Shown here: one piece after another, positions 1 through 9,800 of the stretch
Layout of the letters: each line of letters opens with the position of its first letter
Position numbering within the stretch: the stretch's first letter is position 1
Assembly (NCBI RefSeq): GCF_963576545.1
Contig: NW_026870450.1
Span: 232,962 to 296,961 of the forward strand
Source of the DNA: Limanda limanda
Lineage: Eukaryota; Chordata; Actinopteri; Pleuronectiformes; Pleuronectidae
Length of the DNA: 64,000 nucleotides
Direction of reading: 5' to 3'
Program-made: the position numbers and the translations under genes
The notes under the pieces: model-generated
Seen by the model: only the letters and a program-made list of their open reading frames with translations
The model's database searches: none
What the model was told of the DNA's origin: nothing

Positions 1-46
1 TTGAATAACTTTTTTTGTGAAGGTCGGAGAGACTTGCAAGTAGGCT

Positions 47-68
47 CTACCCCCACTAAATGGGGTAG
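47..68 (+). other. A-specific hairpin CTACCCC/GGGGTAG
   Basis: Positions 47-53 (CTACCCC) pair with 62-68 (GGGGTAG) to give a 7-bp stem with an 8-nt loop. It recurs in A units that have A67. In the T67 subtype, the second pair from the base is lost, leaving a 5-bp uninterrupted stem. One unit (5609) has G62T and another (17306) G63T, which also weaken it. Any role is unknown; cruciform or single-strand folding is inferred. Confidence 0.7.
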
Positions 69-113
69 CGCGCATCGATCGGTACCATCCTTGAGCTTCT
101 CCGACTTTCGGAA

Positions 114-134
114 GGGTTAGGGTTAGGGTTAGGG
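114..134 (+). other. Telomere-like (GGGTTA)3GGG, potential G-quadruplex (one per A monomer)
   Basis: Four GGG tracts separated by TTA loops, the minimal intramolecular quadruplex of vertebrate-type telomeric DNA. The same segment lies at monomer positions 114-134 in every normal A unit (unit start +113 to +133). By my parse 258 of 267 complete A units keep all four tracts. The exceptions are the seven units with one fewer TTAGGG (starts 3692, 16676, 17306, 17781, 19698, 20499, 24495), the unit at 20173 (one G to C change breaks a tract) and the unit at 60868 (one tract shortened to GG). The G-rich strand is always the + strand. Folding is inferred from sequence only. Confidence 0.9.
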
Positions 135-158
135 ATGAAAGCACATAGGAGAAAGAGA

Positions 159-170
159 TATTCTTGAATA
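159..170 (+). other. Dyad at the monomer junction, TATTC-TT-GAATA
   Basis: The last five bases of one monomer and bases 3-7 of the next form a short inverted repeat around TT. It recurs at nearly every A-A, A-B and B-A junction because both monomers share their ends. It lies inside the invariant 45-bp stretch (last 9 bases plus first 36). One unit (the A beginning 3849) has GAAATATTC at its end, and another (23533) has GACATATTC. Protein binding or a preferred break site are possible but not shown. Confidence 0.6.
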
Positions 171-489
171 ACTTTTTTTGTGAAGGTCGGAGAGACTTGC
201 AAGTAGGCTCTACCCCCACTAAATGGGGTAGCGCGCATCGATCGGTACCATCCTTGAGCTTCTCCGACTTTCGGAAGGGTTAGGGTTAGGGTTAGGGATG
301 AAAGCACATAGGAGAAAGAGATATTCTTGAATAACTTTTTTTGTGAAGGTCGGAGAGACTTGCAAGTAGGCTCTACCCCCACTAAATGGGGTAGCGCGCA
401 TCGATCGGTACCATCCTTGAGCTTCTCCGACTTTCGGAAGGGTTAGGGTTAGGGTTAGGGATGAAAGCACATAGGAGAAAGAGATATTC

Positions 490-644
490 TTGAATAACTT
501 TTTTTGTGAAGGTCGGAGAGACTTGGAAAGTGGTTGCATCTGGACTAATTTGGGTCCTGCGGATCGATTGGTACCATCCCCGAGCTTGTACGACCTTCGG
601 AAGAGGTCGACCGACGAAATTCCCCCAAATCTGAGGAGATATTC
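490..644 (+). repeat. Monomer B, first copy (155 bp, no telomeric motif)
   Basis: This is a representative B unit. It is identical to A over monomer positions 1-36 and matches A at 54 of the next 78 positions without a gap. The strongest later matches are ATCGAT, GGTACCATCC, GAGCTT and TTCGGAAG. After position 114 the tails differ: B has 41 bp with GTCGAC and a C5 tract, A has 49 bp with the TTAGGG repeats. Both tails end in GAGATATTC. B is always single and always followed by A. Recurrent B variants are a one-base shorter form (TTTTTTTT then GAAGG, here called B-prime, 19 copies), G72A creating CTGCAG (9 copies), and C109T (4 copies). Confidence 0.97.
591..609 (+). other. B-specific hairpin CGACCT/AGGTCG overlapping GTCGAC
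   Basis: In the first B unit, CGACCT (591-596) and AGGTCG (604-609) form a 6-bp stem around a 7-nt loop, TCGGAAG. The right arm runs into an 8-bp palindrome, GGTCGACC (605-612), containing GTCGAC at 606-611. GTCGAC is absent from A, so it marks B units. The unit at 21936 (G103T), the unit at 13474 (G103A) and the four C109T copies alter the stem or loop. Confidence 0.7.
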
Positions 645-3600
645 TTGAATAACTTTTTTTGTGAAGGTCGGAGAGACTTGCAAGTAGGCTCTACCCCCAC
701 TAAATGGGGTTGCGCGCATCGATCGGTACCATCCTTGAGCTTCTCCGACTTTCGGAAGGGTTAGGGTTAGGGTTAGGGATGAAAGCACATAGGAGAAAGA
801 GATATTCTTGAATAACTTTTTTTGTGAAGGTCGGAGAGACTTGCAAGTAGGCTCTACCCCCACTAAATGGGGTAGCGCGCATCGATCGGTACCATCCTTG
901 AGCTTCTCCGACTTTCGGAAGGGTTAGGGTTAGGGTTAGGGATGAAAGCACATAGGAGAAAGAGATATTCTTGAATAACTTTTTTTGTGAAGGTCGGAGA
1001 GACTTGGAAAGTGGTTGCATCTGGACTAATTTGGGTCCTGCGGATCGATTGGTACCATCCCCGAGCTTGTACGACCTTCGGAAGAGGTCGACCGACGAAA
1101 TTCCCCCAAATCTGAGGAGATATTCTTGAATAACTTTTTTTGTGAAGGTCGGAGAGACTTGCAAGTAGGCTCTACCCCCACTAAATGGGGTTGCGCGCAT
1201 CGATCAGTACCATCCTTGAGCTTCTCCGACTTTCGGAAGGGTTAGGGTTAGGGTTAGGGATGAAAGCACATAGGAGAAAGAGATATTCTTGAATAACTTT
1301 TTTTGTGAAGGTCGGAGAGACTTGCAAGTAGGCTCTACCCCCACTAAATGGGGTAGCGCGCATCGATCGGTACCATCCTTGAGCTTCTCCGACTTTCGGA
1401 AGGGTTAGGGTTAGGGTTAGGGATGAAAGCACATAGGAGAAAGAGATATTCTTGAATAACTTTTTTTTGAAGGTCGGAGAGACTTGGAAAGTGGTTGCAT
1501 CTGGACTAATTTGGGTCCTGCGGATCGATTGGTACCATCCCCGAGCTTGTACGACCTTCGGAAGAGGTCGACCGACGAAATTCCCCCAAATCTGAGGAGA
1601 TATTCTTGAATAACTTTTTTTGTGAAGGTCGGAGAGACTTGCAAGTAGGCTCTACCCCCACTAAATGGGGTTGCGCGCATCGATCAGTACCATCCTTGAG
1701 CTTCTCCGACTTTCGGAAGGGTTAGGGTTAGGGTTAGGGATGAAAGCACATAGGAGAAAGAGATATTCTTGAATAACTTTTTTTGTGAAGGTCGGAGAGA
1801 CTTGGAAAGTGGTTGCATCTGGACTAATTTGGGTCCTGCGGATCGATTGGTACCATCCCCGAGCTTGTACGACCTTCGGAAGAGGTCGACCGACGAAATT
1901 CCCCCAAATCTGAGGAGATATTCTTGAATAACTTTTTTTGTGAAGGTCGGAGAGACTTGCAAGTAGGCTCTACCCCCACTAAATGGGGTTGCGCGCATCG
2001 ATCAGTACCATCCTTGAGCTTCTCCGACTTTCGGAAGGGTTAGGGTTAGGGTTAGGGATGAAAGCACATAGGAGAAAGAGATATTCTTGAATAACTTTTT
2101 TTGTGAAGGTCGGAGAGACTTGCAAGTAGGCTCTACCCCCACTAAATGGGGTAGCGCGCATCGATCGGTACCATCCTTGAGCTTCTCCGACTTTCGGAAG
2201 GGTTAGGGTTAGGGTTAGGGATGAAAGCACATAGGAGAAAGAGATATTCTTGAATAACTTTTTTTGTGAAGGTCGGAGAGACTTGGAAAGTGGTTGCATC
2301 TGGACTAATTTGGGTCCTGCGGATCGATTGGTACCATCCCCGAGCTTGTACGACCTTCGGAAGAGGTCGACCGACGAAATTCCCCCAAATCTGAGGAGAT
2401 ATTCTTGAATAACTTTTTTTGTGAAGGTCGGAGAGACTTGCAAGTAGGCTCTACCCCCACTAAATGGGGTTGCGCGCATCGATCGGTACCATCCTTGAGC
2501 TTCTCCGACTTTCGGAAGGGTTAGGGTTAGGGTTAGGGATGAAAGCACATAGGAGAAAGAGATATTCTTGAATAACTTTTTTTGTGAAGGTCGGAGAGAC
2601 TTGCAAGTAGGCTCTACCCCCACTAAATGGGGTAGCGCGCATCGATCGGTACCATCCTTGAGCTTCTCCGACTTTCGGAAGGGTTAGGGTTAGGGTTAGG
2701 GATGAAAGCACATAGGAGAAAGAGATATTCTTGAATAACTTTTTTTGTGAAGGTCGGAGAGACTTGGAAAGTGGTTGCATCTGGACTAATTTGGGTCCTG
2801 CGGATCGATTGGTACCATCCCCGAGCTTGTACGACCTTCGGAAGAGGTCGACCGACGAAATTCCCCCAAATCTGAGGAGATATTCTTGAATAACTTTTTT
2901 TGTGAAGGTCGGAGAGACTTGCAAGTAGGCTCTACCCCCACTAAATGGGGTTGCGCGCATCGATCAGTACCATCCTTGAGCTTCTCCGACGTTCGGAAGG
3001 GTTAGGGTTAGGGTTAGGGATGAAAGCACATAGGAGAAAGAGATATTCTTGAATAACTTTTTTTGTGAAGGTCGGAGAGACTTGCAAGTAGGCTCTACCC
3101 CCACTAAATGGGGTAGCGCGCATCGATCGGTACCATCCTTGAGCTTCTCCGACTTTCGGAAGGGTTAGGGTTAGGGTTAGGGATGAAAGCACATAGGAGA
3201 AAGAGATATTCTTGAATAACTTTTTTTGTGAAGGTCGGAGAGACTTGGAAAGTGGTTGCATCTGGACTAATTTGGGTCCTGCGGATCGATTGGTACCATC
3301 CCCGAGCTTGTACGACCTTCGGAAGAGGTCGACCGACGAAATTCCCCCAAATCTGAGGAGATATTCTTGAATAACTTTTTTTTGAAGGTCGGAGAGACTT
3401 GCAAGTAGGCTCTACCCCCACTAAATGGGGTTGCGCGCATCGATCAGTACCATCCTTGAGCTTCTCCGACGTTCGGAAGGGTTAGGGTTAGGGTTAGGGA
3501 TGAAAGCACATAGGAGAAAGAGATATTCTTGAATAACTTTTTTTGTGAAGGTCGGAGAGACTTGCAAGTAGGCTCTACCCCCACTAAATGGGGTAGCGCG

Positions 3601-5445
3601 CATCGATCGGTACCATCCTTGAGCTTCTCCGACTTTCGGAAGGGTTAGGGTTAGGGTTAGGGATGAAAGCACATAGGAGAAAGAGATATTCTTGAATAAC
3701 TTTTTTTGTGAAGGTCGGAGAGACTTGCAAGTAGGCTCTACCCCCACTAAATGGGGTAGCGCGCATCGATCGGTACCATCCTTGAGCTTCTCCGACTTTC
3801 GGAAGGGTTAGGGTTAGGGATGAAAGCACATAGGAGAAAGAGATATTCTTGAATAACTTTTTTTGTGAAGGTCGGAGAGACTTGCAAGTAGGCTCTACCC
3901 CCACTAAATGGGGTAGCGCGCATCGATCGGTACCATCCTTGAGCTTCTCCGACTTTCGGAAGGGTTAGGGTTAGGGTTAGGGATGAAAGCACATAGGAGA
4001 AAGAAATATTCTTGAATAACTTTTTTTGTGAAGGTCGGAGAGACTTGGAAAGTGGTTGCATCTGGACTAATTTGGGTCCTGCGGATCGATTGGTACCATC
4101 CCCGAGCTTGTACGACCTTCGGAAGAGGTCGACCGACGAAATTCCCCCAAATCTGAGGAGATATTCTTGAATAACTTTTTTTGTGAAGGTCGGAGAGACT
4201 TGCAAGTAGGCTCTACCCCCACTAAATGGGGTTGCGCGCATCGATCAGTACCATCCTTGAGCTTCTCCGACTTTCGGAAGGGTTAGGGTTAGGGTTAGGG
4301 ATGAAAGCACATAGGAGAAAGAGATATTCTTGAATAACTTTTTTTGTGAAGGTCGGAGAGACTTGGAAAGTGGTTGCATCTGGACTAATTTGGGTCCTGC
4401 GGATCGATTGGTACCATCCCCGAGCTTGTACGACCTTCGGAAGAGGTCGACCGACGAAATTCCCCCAAATCTGAGGAGATATTCTTGAATAACTTTTTTT
4501 GTGAAGGTCGGAGAGACTTGCAAGTAGGCTCTACCCCCACTAAATGGGGTTGCGCGCATCGATCAGTACCATCCTTGAGCTTCTCCGACTTTCGGAAGGG
4601 TTAGGGTTAGGGTTAGGGATGAAAGCACATAGGAGAAAGAGATATTCTTGAATAACTTTTTTTGTGAAGGTCGGAGAGACTTGCAAGTAGGCTCTACCCC
4701 CACTAAATGGGGTAGCGCGCATCGATCGGTACCATCCTTGAGCTTCTCCGACTTTCGGAAGGGTTAGGGTTAGGGTTAGGGATGAAAGCACATAGGAGAA
4801 AGAGATATTCTTGAATAACTTTTTTTGTGAAGGTCGGAGAGACTTGGAAAGTGGTTGCATCTGGACTAATTTGGGTCCTGCGGATCGATTGGTACCATCC
4901 CCGAGCTTGTACGACCTTCGGAAGAGGTCGACCGACGAAATTCCCCCAAATCTGAGGAGATATTCTTGAATAACTTTTTTTGTGAAGGTCGGAGAGACTT
5001 GCAAGTAGGCTCTACCCCCACTAAATGGGGTTGCGCGCATCGATCGGTACCATCCTTGAGCTTCTCCGACTTTCGGAAGGGTTAGGGTTAGGGTTAGGGA
5101 TGAAAGCACATAGGAGAAAGAGATATTCTTGAATAACTTTTTTTGTGAAGGTCGGAGAGACTTGCAAGTAGGCTCTACCCCCACTAAATGGGGTAGCGCG
5201 CATCGATCGGTACCATCCTTGAGCTTCTCCGACTTTCGGAAGGGTTAGGGTTAGGGTTAGGGATGAAAGCACATAGGAGAAAGAGATATTCTTGAATAAC
5301 TTTTTTTTGAAGGTCGGAGAGACTTGGAAAGTGGTTGCATCTGGACTAATTTGGGTCCTGCGGATCGATTGGTACCATCCCCGAGCTTGTACGACCTTCG
5401 GAAGAGGTCGACCGACGAAATTCCCCCAAATCTGAGGAGATATTC

Positions 5446-6896
5446 TTGAATAACTTTTTTTGTGAAGGTCGGAGAGACTTGCAAGTAGGCTCTACCCCCA
5501 CTAAATGGGGTTGCGCGCATCGATCAGTACCATCCTTGAGCTTCTCCGACTTTCGGAAGGGTTAGGGTTAGGGTTAGGGATGAAAGCACATAGGAGAAAG
5601 AGATATTCTTGAATAACTTTTTTTGTGAAGGTCGGAGAGACTTGCAAGTAGGCTCTACCCCCACTAAATTGGGTAGCGCGCATCGATCGGTACCATCCTT
5701 GAGCTTCTCCGACTTTCGGAAGGGTTAGGGTTAGGGTTAGGGATGAAAGCACATAGGAGAAAGAGATATTCTTGAATAACTTTTTTTGTGAAGGTCGGAG
5801 AGACTTGCAAGTAGGCTCTACCCCCACTAAATGGGGTAGCGCGCATCGATCGGTACCATCCTTGAGCTTCTCCGACTTTCGGAAGGGTTAGGGTTAGGGT
5901 TAGGGATGAAAGCACATAGGAGAAAGAGATATTCTTGAATAACTTTTTTTGTGAAGGTCGGAGAGACTTGCAAGTAGGCTCTACCCCCACTAAATGGGGT
6001 AGCGCGCATCGATCGGTACCATCCTTGAGCTTCTCCGACTTTCGGAAGGGTTAGGGTTAGGGTTAGGGATGAAAGCACATAGGAGAAAGAGATATTCTTG
6101 AATAACTTTTTTTGTGAAGGTCGGAGAGACTTGGAAAGTGGTTGCATCTGGACTAATTTGGGTCCTGCGGATCGATTGGTACCATCCCCGAGCTTGTACG
6201 ACCTTCGGAAGAGGTCGACCGACGAAATTCCCCCAAATCTGAGGAGATATTCTTGAATAACTTTTTTTGTGAAGGTCGGAGAGACTTGCAAGTAGGCTCT
6301 ACCCCCACTAAATGGGGTTGCGCGCATCGATCGGTACCATCCTTGAGCTTCTCCGACTTTCGGAAGGGTTAGGGTTAGGGTTAGGGATGAAAGCACATAG
6401 GAGAAAGAGATATTCTTGAATAACTTTTTTTGTGAAGGTCGGAGAGACTTGCAAGTAGGCTCTACCCCCACTAAATGGGGTAGCGCGCATCGATCGGTAC
6501 CATCCTTGAGCTTCTCCGACTTTCGGAAGGGTTAGGGTTAGGGTTAGGGATGAAAGCACATAGGAGAAAGAGATATTCTTGAATAACTTTTTTTGTGAAG
6601 GTCGGAGAGACTTGGAAAGTGGTTGCATCTGGACTAATTTGGGTCCTGCGGATCGATTGGTACCATCCCCGAGCTTGTACGACCTTCGGAAGAGGTCGAC
6701 CGACGAAATTCCCCCAAATCTGAGGAGATATTCTTGAATAACTTTTTTTGTGAAGGTCGGAGAGACTTGCAAGTAGGCTCTACCCCCACTAAATGGGGTT
6801 GCGCGCATCGATCGGTACCATCCTTGAGCTTCTCCGACTTTCGGAAGGGTTAGGGTTAGGGTTAGGGATGAAAGCACATAGGAGAAAGAGATATTC
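5446..6896 (+). repeat. Spacer AAAA B AA B A between the two large blocks
   Basis: This consists of A units at 5446, 5609, 5772 and 5935, B at 6098, A at 6253 and 6416, B at 6579 and A at 6734. It has no counterpart right after 12348, where the order becomes A B AA B. The A at 5609 has a private G62T. Together with 1-5445 it makes one period of 6896 bp before the order restarts at 6897. Confidence 0.85.
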
Positions 6897-9800
6897 TTGA
6901 ATAACTTTTTTTGTGAAGGTCGGAGAGACTTGCAAGTAGGCTCTACCCCCACTAAATGGGGTAGCGCGCATCGATCGGTACCATCCTTGAGCTTCTCCGA
7001 CTTTCGGAAGGGTTAGGGTTAGGGTTAGGGATGAAAGCACATAGGAGAAAGAGATATTCTTGAATAACTTTTTTTGTGAAGGTCGGAGAGACTTGCAAGT
7101 AGGCTCTACCCCCACTAAATGGGGTAGCGCGCATCGATCGGTACCATCCTTGAGCTTCTCCGACTTTCGGAAGGGTTAGGGTTAGGGTTAGGGATGAAAG
7201 CACATAGGAGAAAGAGATATTCTTGAATAACTTTTTTTGTGAAGGTCGGAGAGACTTGCAAGTAGGCTCTACCCCCACTAAATGGGGTAGCGCGCATCGA
7301 TCGGTACCATCCTTGAGCTTCTCCGACTTTCGGAAGGGTTAGGGTTAGGGTTAGGGATGAAAGCACATAGGAGAAAGAGATATTCTTGAATAACTTTTTT
7401 TGTGAAGGTCGGAGAGACTTGGAAAGTGGTTGCATCTGGACTAATTTGGGTCCTGCGGATCGATTGGTACCATCCCCGAGCTTGTACGACCTTCGGAAGA
7501 GGTCGACCGACGAAATTCCCCCAAATCTGAGGAGATATTCTTGAATAACTTTTTTTGTGAAGGTCGGAGAGACTTGCAAGTAGGCTCTACCCCCACTAAA
7601 TGGGGTTGCGCGCATCGATCGGTACCATCCTTGAGCTTCTCCGACTTTCGGAAGGGTTAGGGTTAGGGTTAGGGATGAAACCACATAGGAGAAAGAGATA
7701 TTCTTGAATAACTTTTTTTGTGAAGGTCGGAGAGACTTGCAAGTAGGCTCTACCCCCACTAAATGGGGTAGCGCGCATCGATCGGTACCATCCTTGAGCT
7801 TCTCCGACTTTCGGAAGGGTTAGGGTTAGGGTTAGGGATGAAAGCACATAGGAGAAAGAGATATTCTTGAATAACTTTTTTTGTGAAGGTCGGAGAGACT
7901 TGGAAAGTGGTTGCATCTGGACTAATTTGGGTCCTGCGGATCGATTGGTACCATCCCCGAGCTTGTACGACCTTCGGAAGAGGTCGACCGACGAAATTCC
8001 CCCAAATCTGAGGAGATATTCTTGAATAACTTTTTTTGTGAAGGTCGGAGAGACTTGCAAGTAGGCTCTACCCCCACTAAATGGGGTTGCGCGCATCGAT
8101 CAGTACCATCCTTGAGCTTCTCCGACTTTCGGAAGGGTTAGGGTTAGGGTTAGGGCTGAAAGCACATAGGAGAAAGAGATATTCTTGAATAACTTTTTTT
8201 GTGAAGGTCGGAGAGACTTGCAAGTAGGCTCTACCCCCACTAAATGGGGTAGCGCGCATCGATCGGTACCATCCTTGAGCTTCTCCGACTTTCGGAAGGG
8301 TTAGGGTTAGGGTTAGGGATGAAAGCACATAGGAGAAAGAGATATTCTTGAATAACTTTTTTTTGAAGGTCGGAGAGACTTGGAAAGTGGTTGCATCTGG
8401 ACTAATTTGGGTCCTGCGGATCGATTGGTACCATCCCCGAGCTTGTACGACCTTCGGAAGAGGTCGACCGACGAAATTCCCCCAAATCTGAGGAGATATT
8501 CTTGAATAACTTTTTTTGTGAAGGTCGGAGAGACTTGCAAGTAGGCTCTACCCCCACTAAATGGGGTTGCGCGCATCGATCAGTACCATCCTTGAGCTTC
8601 TCCGACTTTCGGAAGGGTTAGGGTTAGGGTTAGGGATGAAAGCACATAGGAGAAAGAGATATTCTTGAATAACTTTTTTTGTGAAGGTCGGGGAGACTTG
8701 GAAAGTGGTTGCATCTGGACTAATTTGGGTCCTGCGGATCGATTGGTACCATCCCCGAGCTTGTACGACCTTCGGAAGAGGTCGACCGACGAAATTCCCC
8801 CAAATCTGAGGAGATATTCTTGAATAACTTTTTTTGTGAAGGTCGGAGAGACTTGCAAGTAGGCTCTACCCCCACTAAATGGGGTTGCGCGCATCGATCA
8901 GTACCATCCTTGAGCTTCTCCGACTTTCGGAAGGGTTAGGGTTAGGGTTAGGGATGAAAGCACATAGGAGAAAGAGATATTCTTGAATAACTTTTTTTGT
9001 GAAGGTCGGAGAGACTTGCAAGTAGGCTCTACCCCCACTAAATGGGGTAGCGCGCATCGATCGGTACCATCCTTGAGCTTCTCCGACTTTCGGAAGGGTT
9101 AGGGTTAGGGTTAGGGATGAAAGCACATAGGAGAAAGAGATATTCTTGAATAACTTTTTTTGTGAAGGTCGGAGAGACTTGGAAAGTGGTTGCATCTGGA
9201 CTAATTTGGGTCCTGCGGATCGATTGGTACCATCCCCGAGCTTGTACGACCTTCGGAAGAGGTCGACCGACGAAATTCCCCCAAATCTGAGGAGATATTC
9301 TTGAATAACTTTTTTTGTGAAGGTCGGAGAGACTTGCAAGTAGGCTCTACCCCCACTAAATGGGGTTGCGCGCATCGATCGGTACCATCCTTGAGCTTCT
9401 CCGACTTTCGGAAGGGTTAGGGTTAGGGTTAGGGATGAAAGCACATAGGAGAAAGAGATATTCTTGAATAACTTTTTTTGTGAAGGTCGGAGAGACTTGC
9501 AAGTAGGCTCTACCCCCACTAAATGGGGTAGCGCGCATCGATCGGTACCATCCTTGAGCTTCTCCGACTTTCGGAAGGGTTAGGGTTAGGGTTAGGGATG
9601 AAAGCACATAGGAGAAAGAGATATTCTTGAATAACTTTTTTTGTGAAGGTCGGAGAGACTTGGAAAGTGGTTGCATCTGGACTAATTTGGGTCCTGCGGA
9701 TCGATTGGTACCATCCCCGAGCTTGTACGACCTTCGGAAGAGGTCGACCGACGAAATTCCCCCAAATCTGAGGAGATATTCTTGAATAACTTTTTTTGTG

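Larger units (their letters stand above)
1..163 (+). repeat. Monomer A, first copy (163 bp, telomeric-motif type)
   Basis: This is a representative A unit. In order it contains a T7 tract at 10-16, a core shared with B at 1-36, an A-specific C-rich/G-rich hairpin at 47-68, ATCGAT at 74-79, CGATCG at 76-81, GGTACC at 81-86, the shared TTCGGAAG at 107-114, (GGGTTA)3GGG at 114-134, and an A-specific tail ending in GAGATATTC, which B also has. Recurrent A variants are T67 (breaks the hairpin), G81A (destroys GGTACC and CGATCG), C89T, C90T, G72A, G68A with T106G, and loss of one TTAGGG. These markers allow individual copies to be followed through the array. Confidence 0.97.
1..5445 (+). repeat. 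Higher-order block, copy 1
   Basis: Unit order is AAA B AA B AA B' A B AA B AA B AA B AAAA B A B AA B AA B'. B starts: 490, 971, 1452(B'), 1769, 2250, 2731, 3212, 4012, 4330, 4811, 5292(B'). The same order and markers recur at 6897-12348, so this is a duplicated multi-kilobase unit. Shared markers include B' at matching places and T106G in the first A after two successive B units (A at 2886 and 3367, matching 9782 and 10263). Copy 1 is 7 bp shorter: the A at 3367 has the 8-T one-base deletion and the A at 3692 has lost one TTAGGG. Confidence 0.92.

Noticed and set aside
10..16. RNA polymerase III terminator (T7) with an upstream transcribed unit
   Set aside because: A T7 tract alone occurs by composition. 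There is no recognisable Pol III promoter in either monomer, so no transcription unit is supported.
114..134. True telomere or terminal telomeric array
   Set aside because: Only three TTAGGG copies occur per A unit, embedded in 140 bp of other sequence. No long uninterrupted TTAGGG stretch is present.
219..863. Many minus-strand open frames of 60-308 codons across the window
   Set aside because: They are the repeat read through. A (163) and B (155) shift the frame by +1 and +2 bases, and AB is 318 bp, so frames stay open over AB dimers. The recurring LTLTLTL and PNPNPNP strings are the CCCTAA repeat in two frames. The same DNA yields overlapping near-identical peptides in several frames, with no codon bias or conserved domain, so none is called as a gene.
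1452..1605. B' (T8, one base shorter) as a simple sequencing error
   Set aside because: The same form occurs 19 times in B units at matching places of duplicated blocks and with linked markers, so it is an inherited variant rather than random error.
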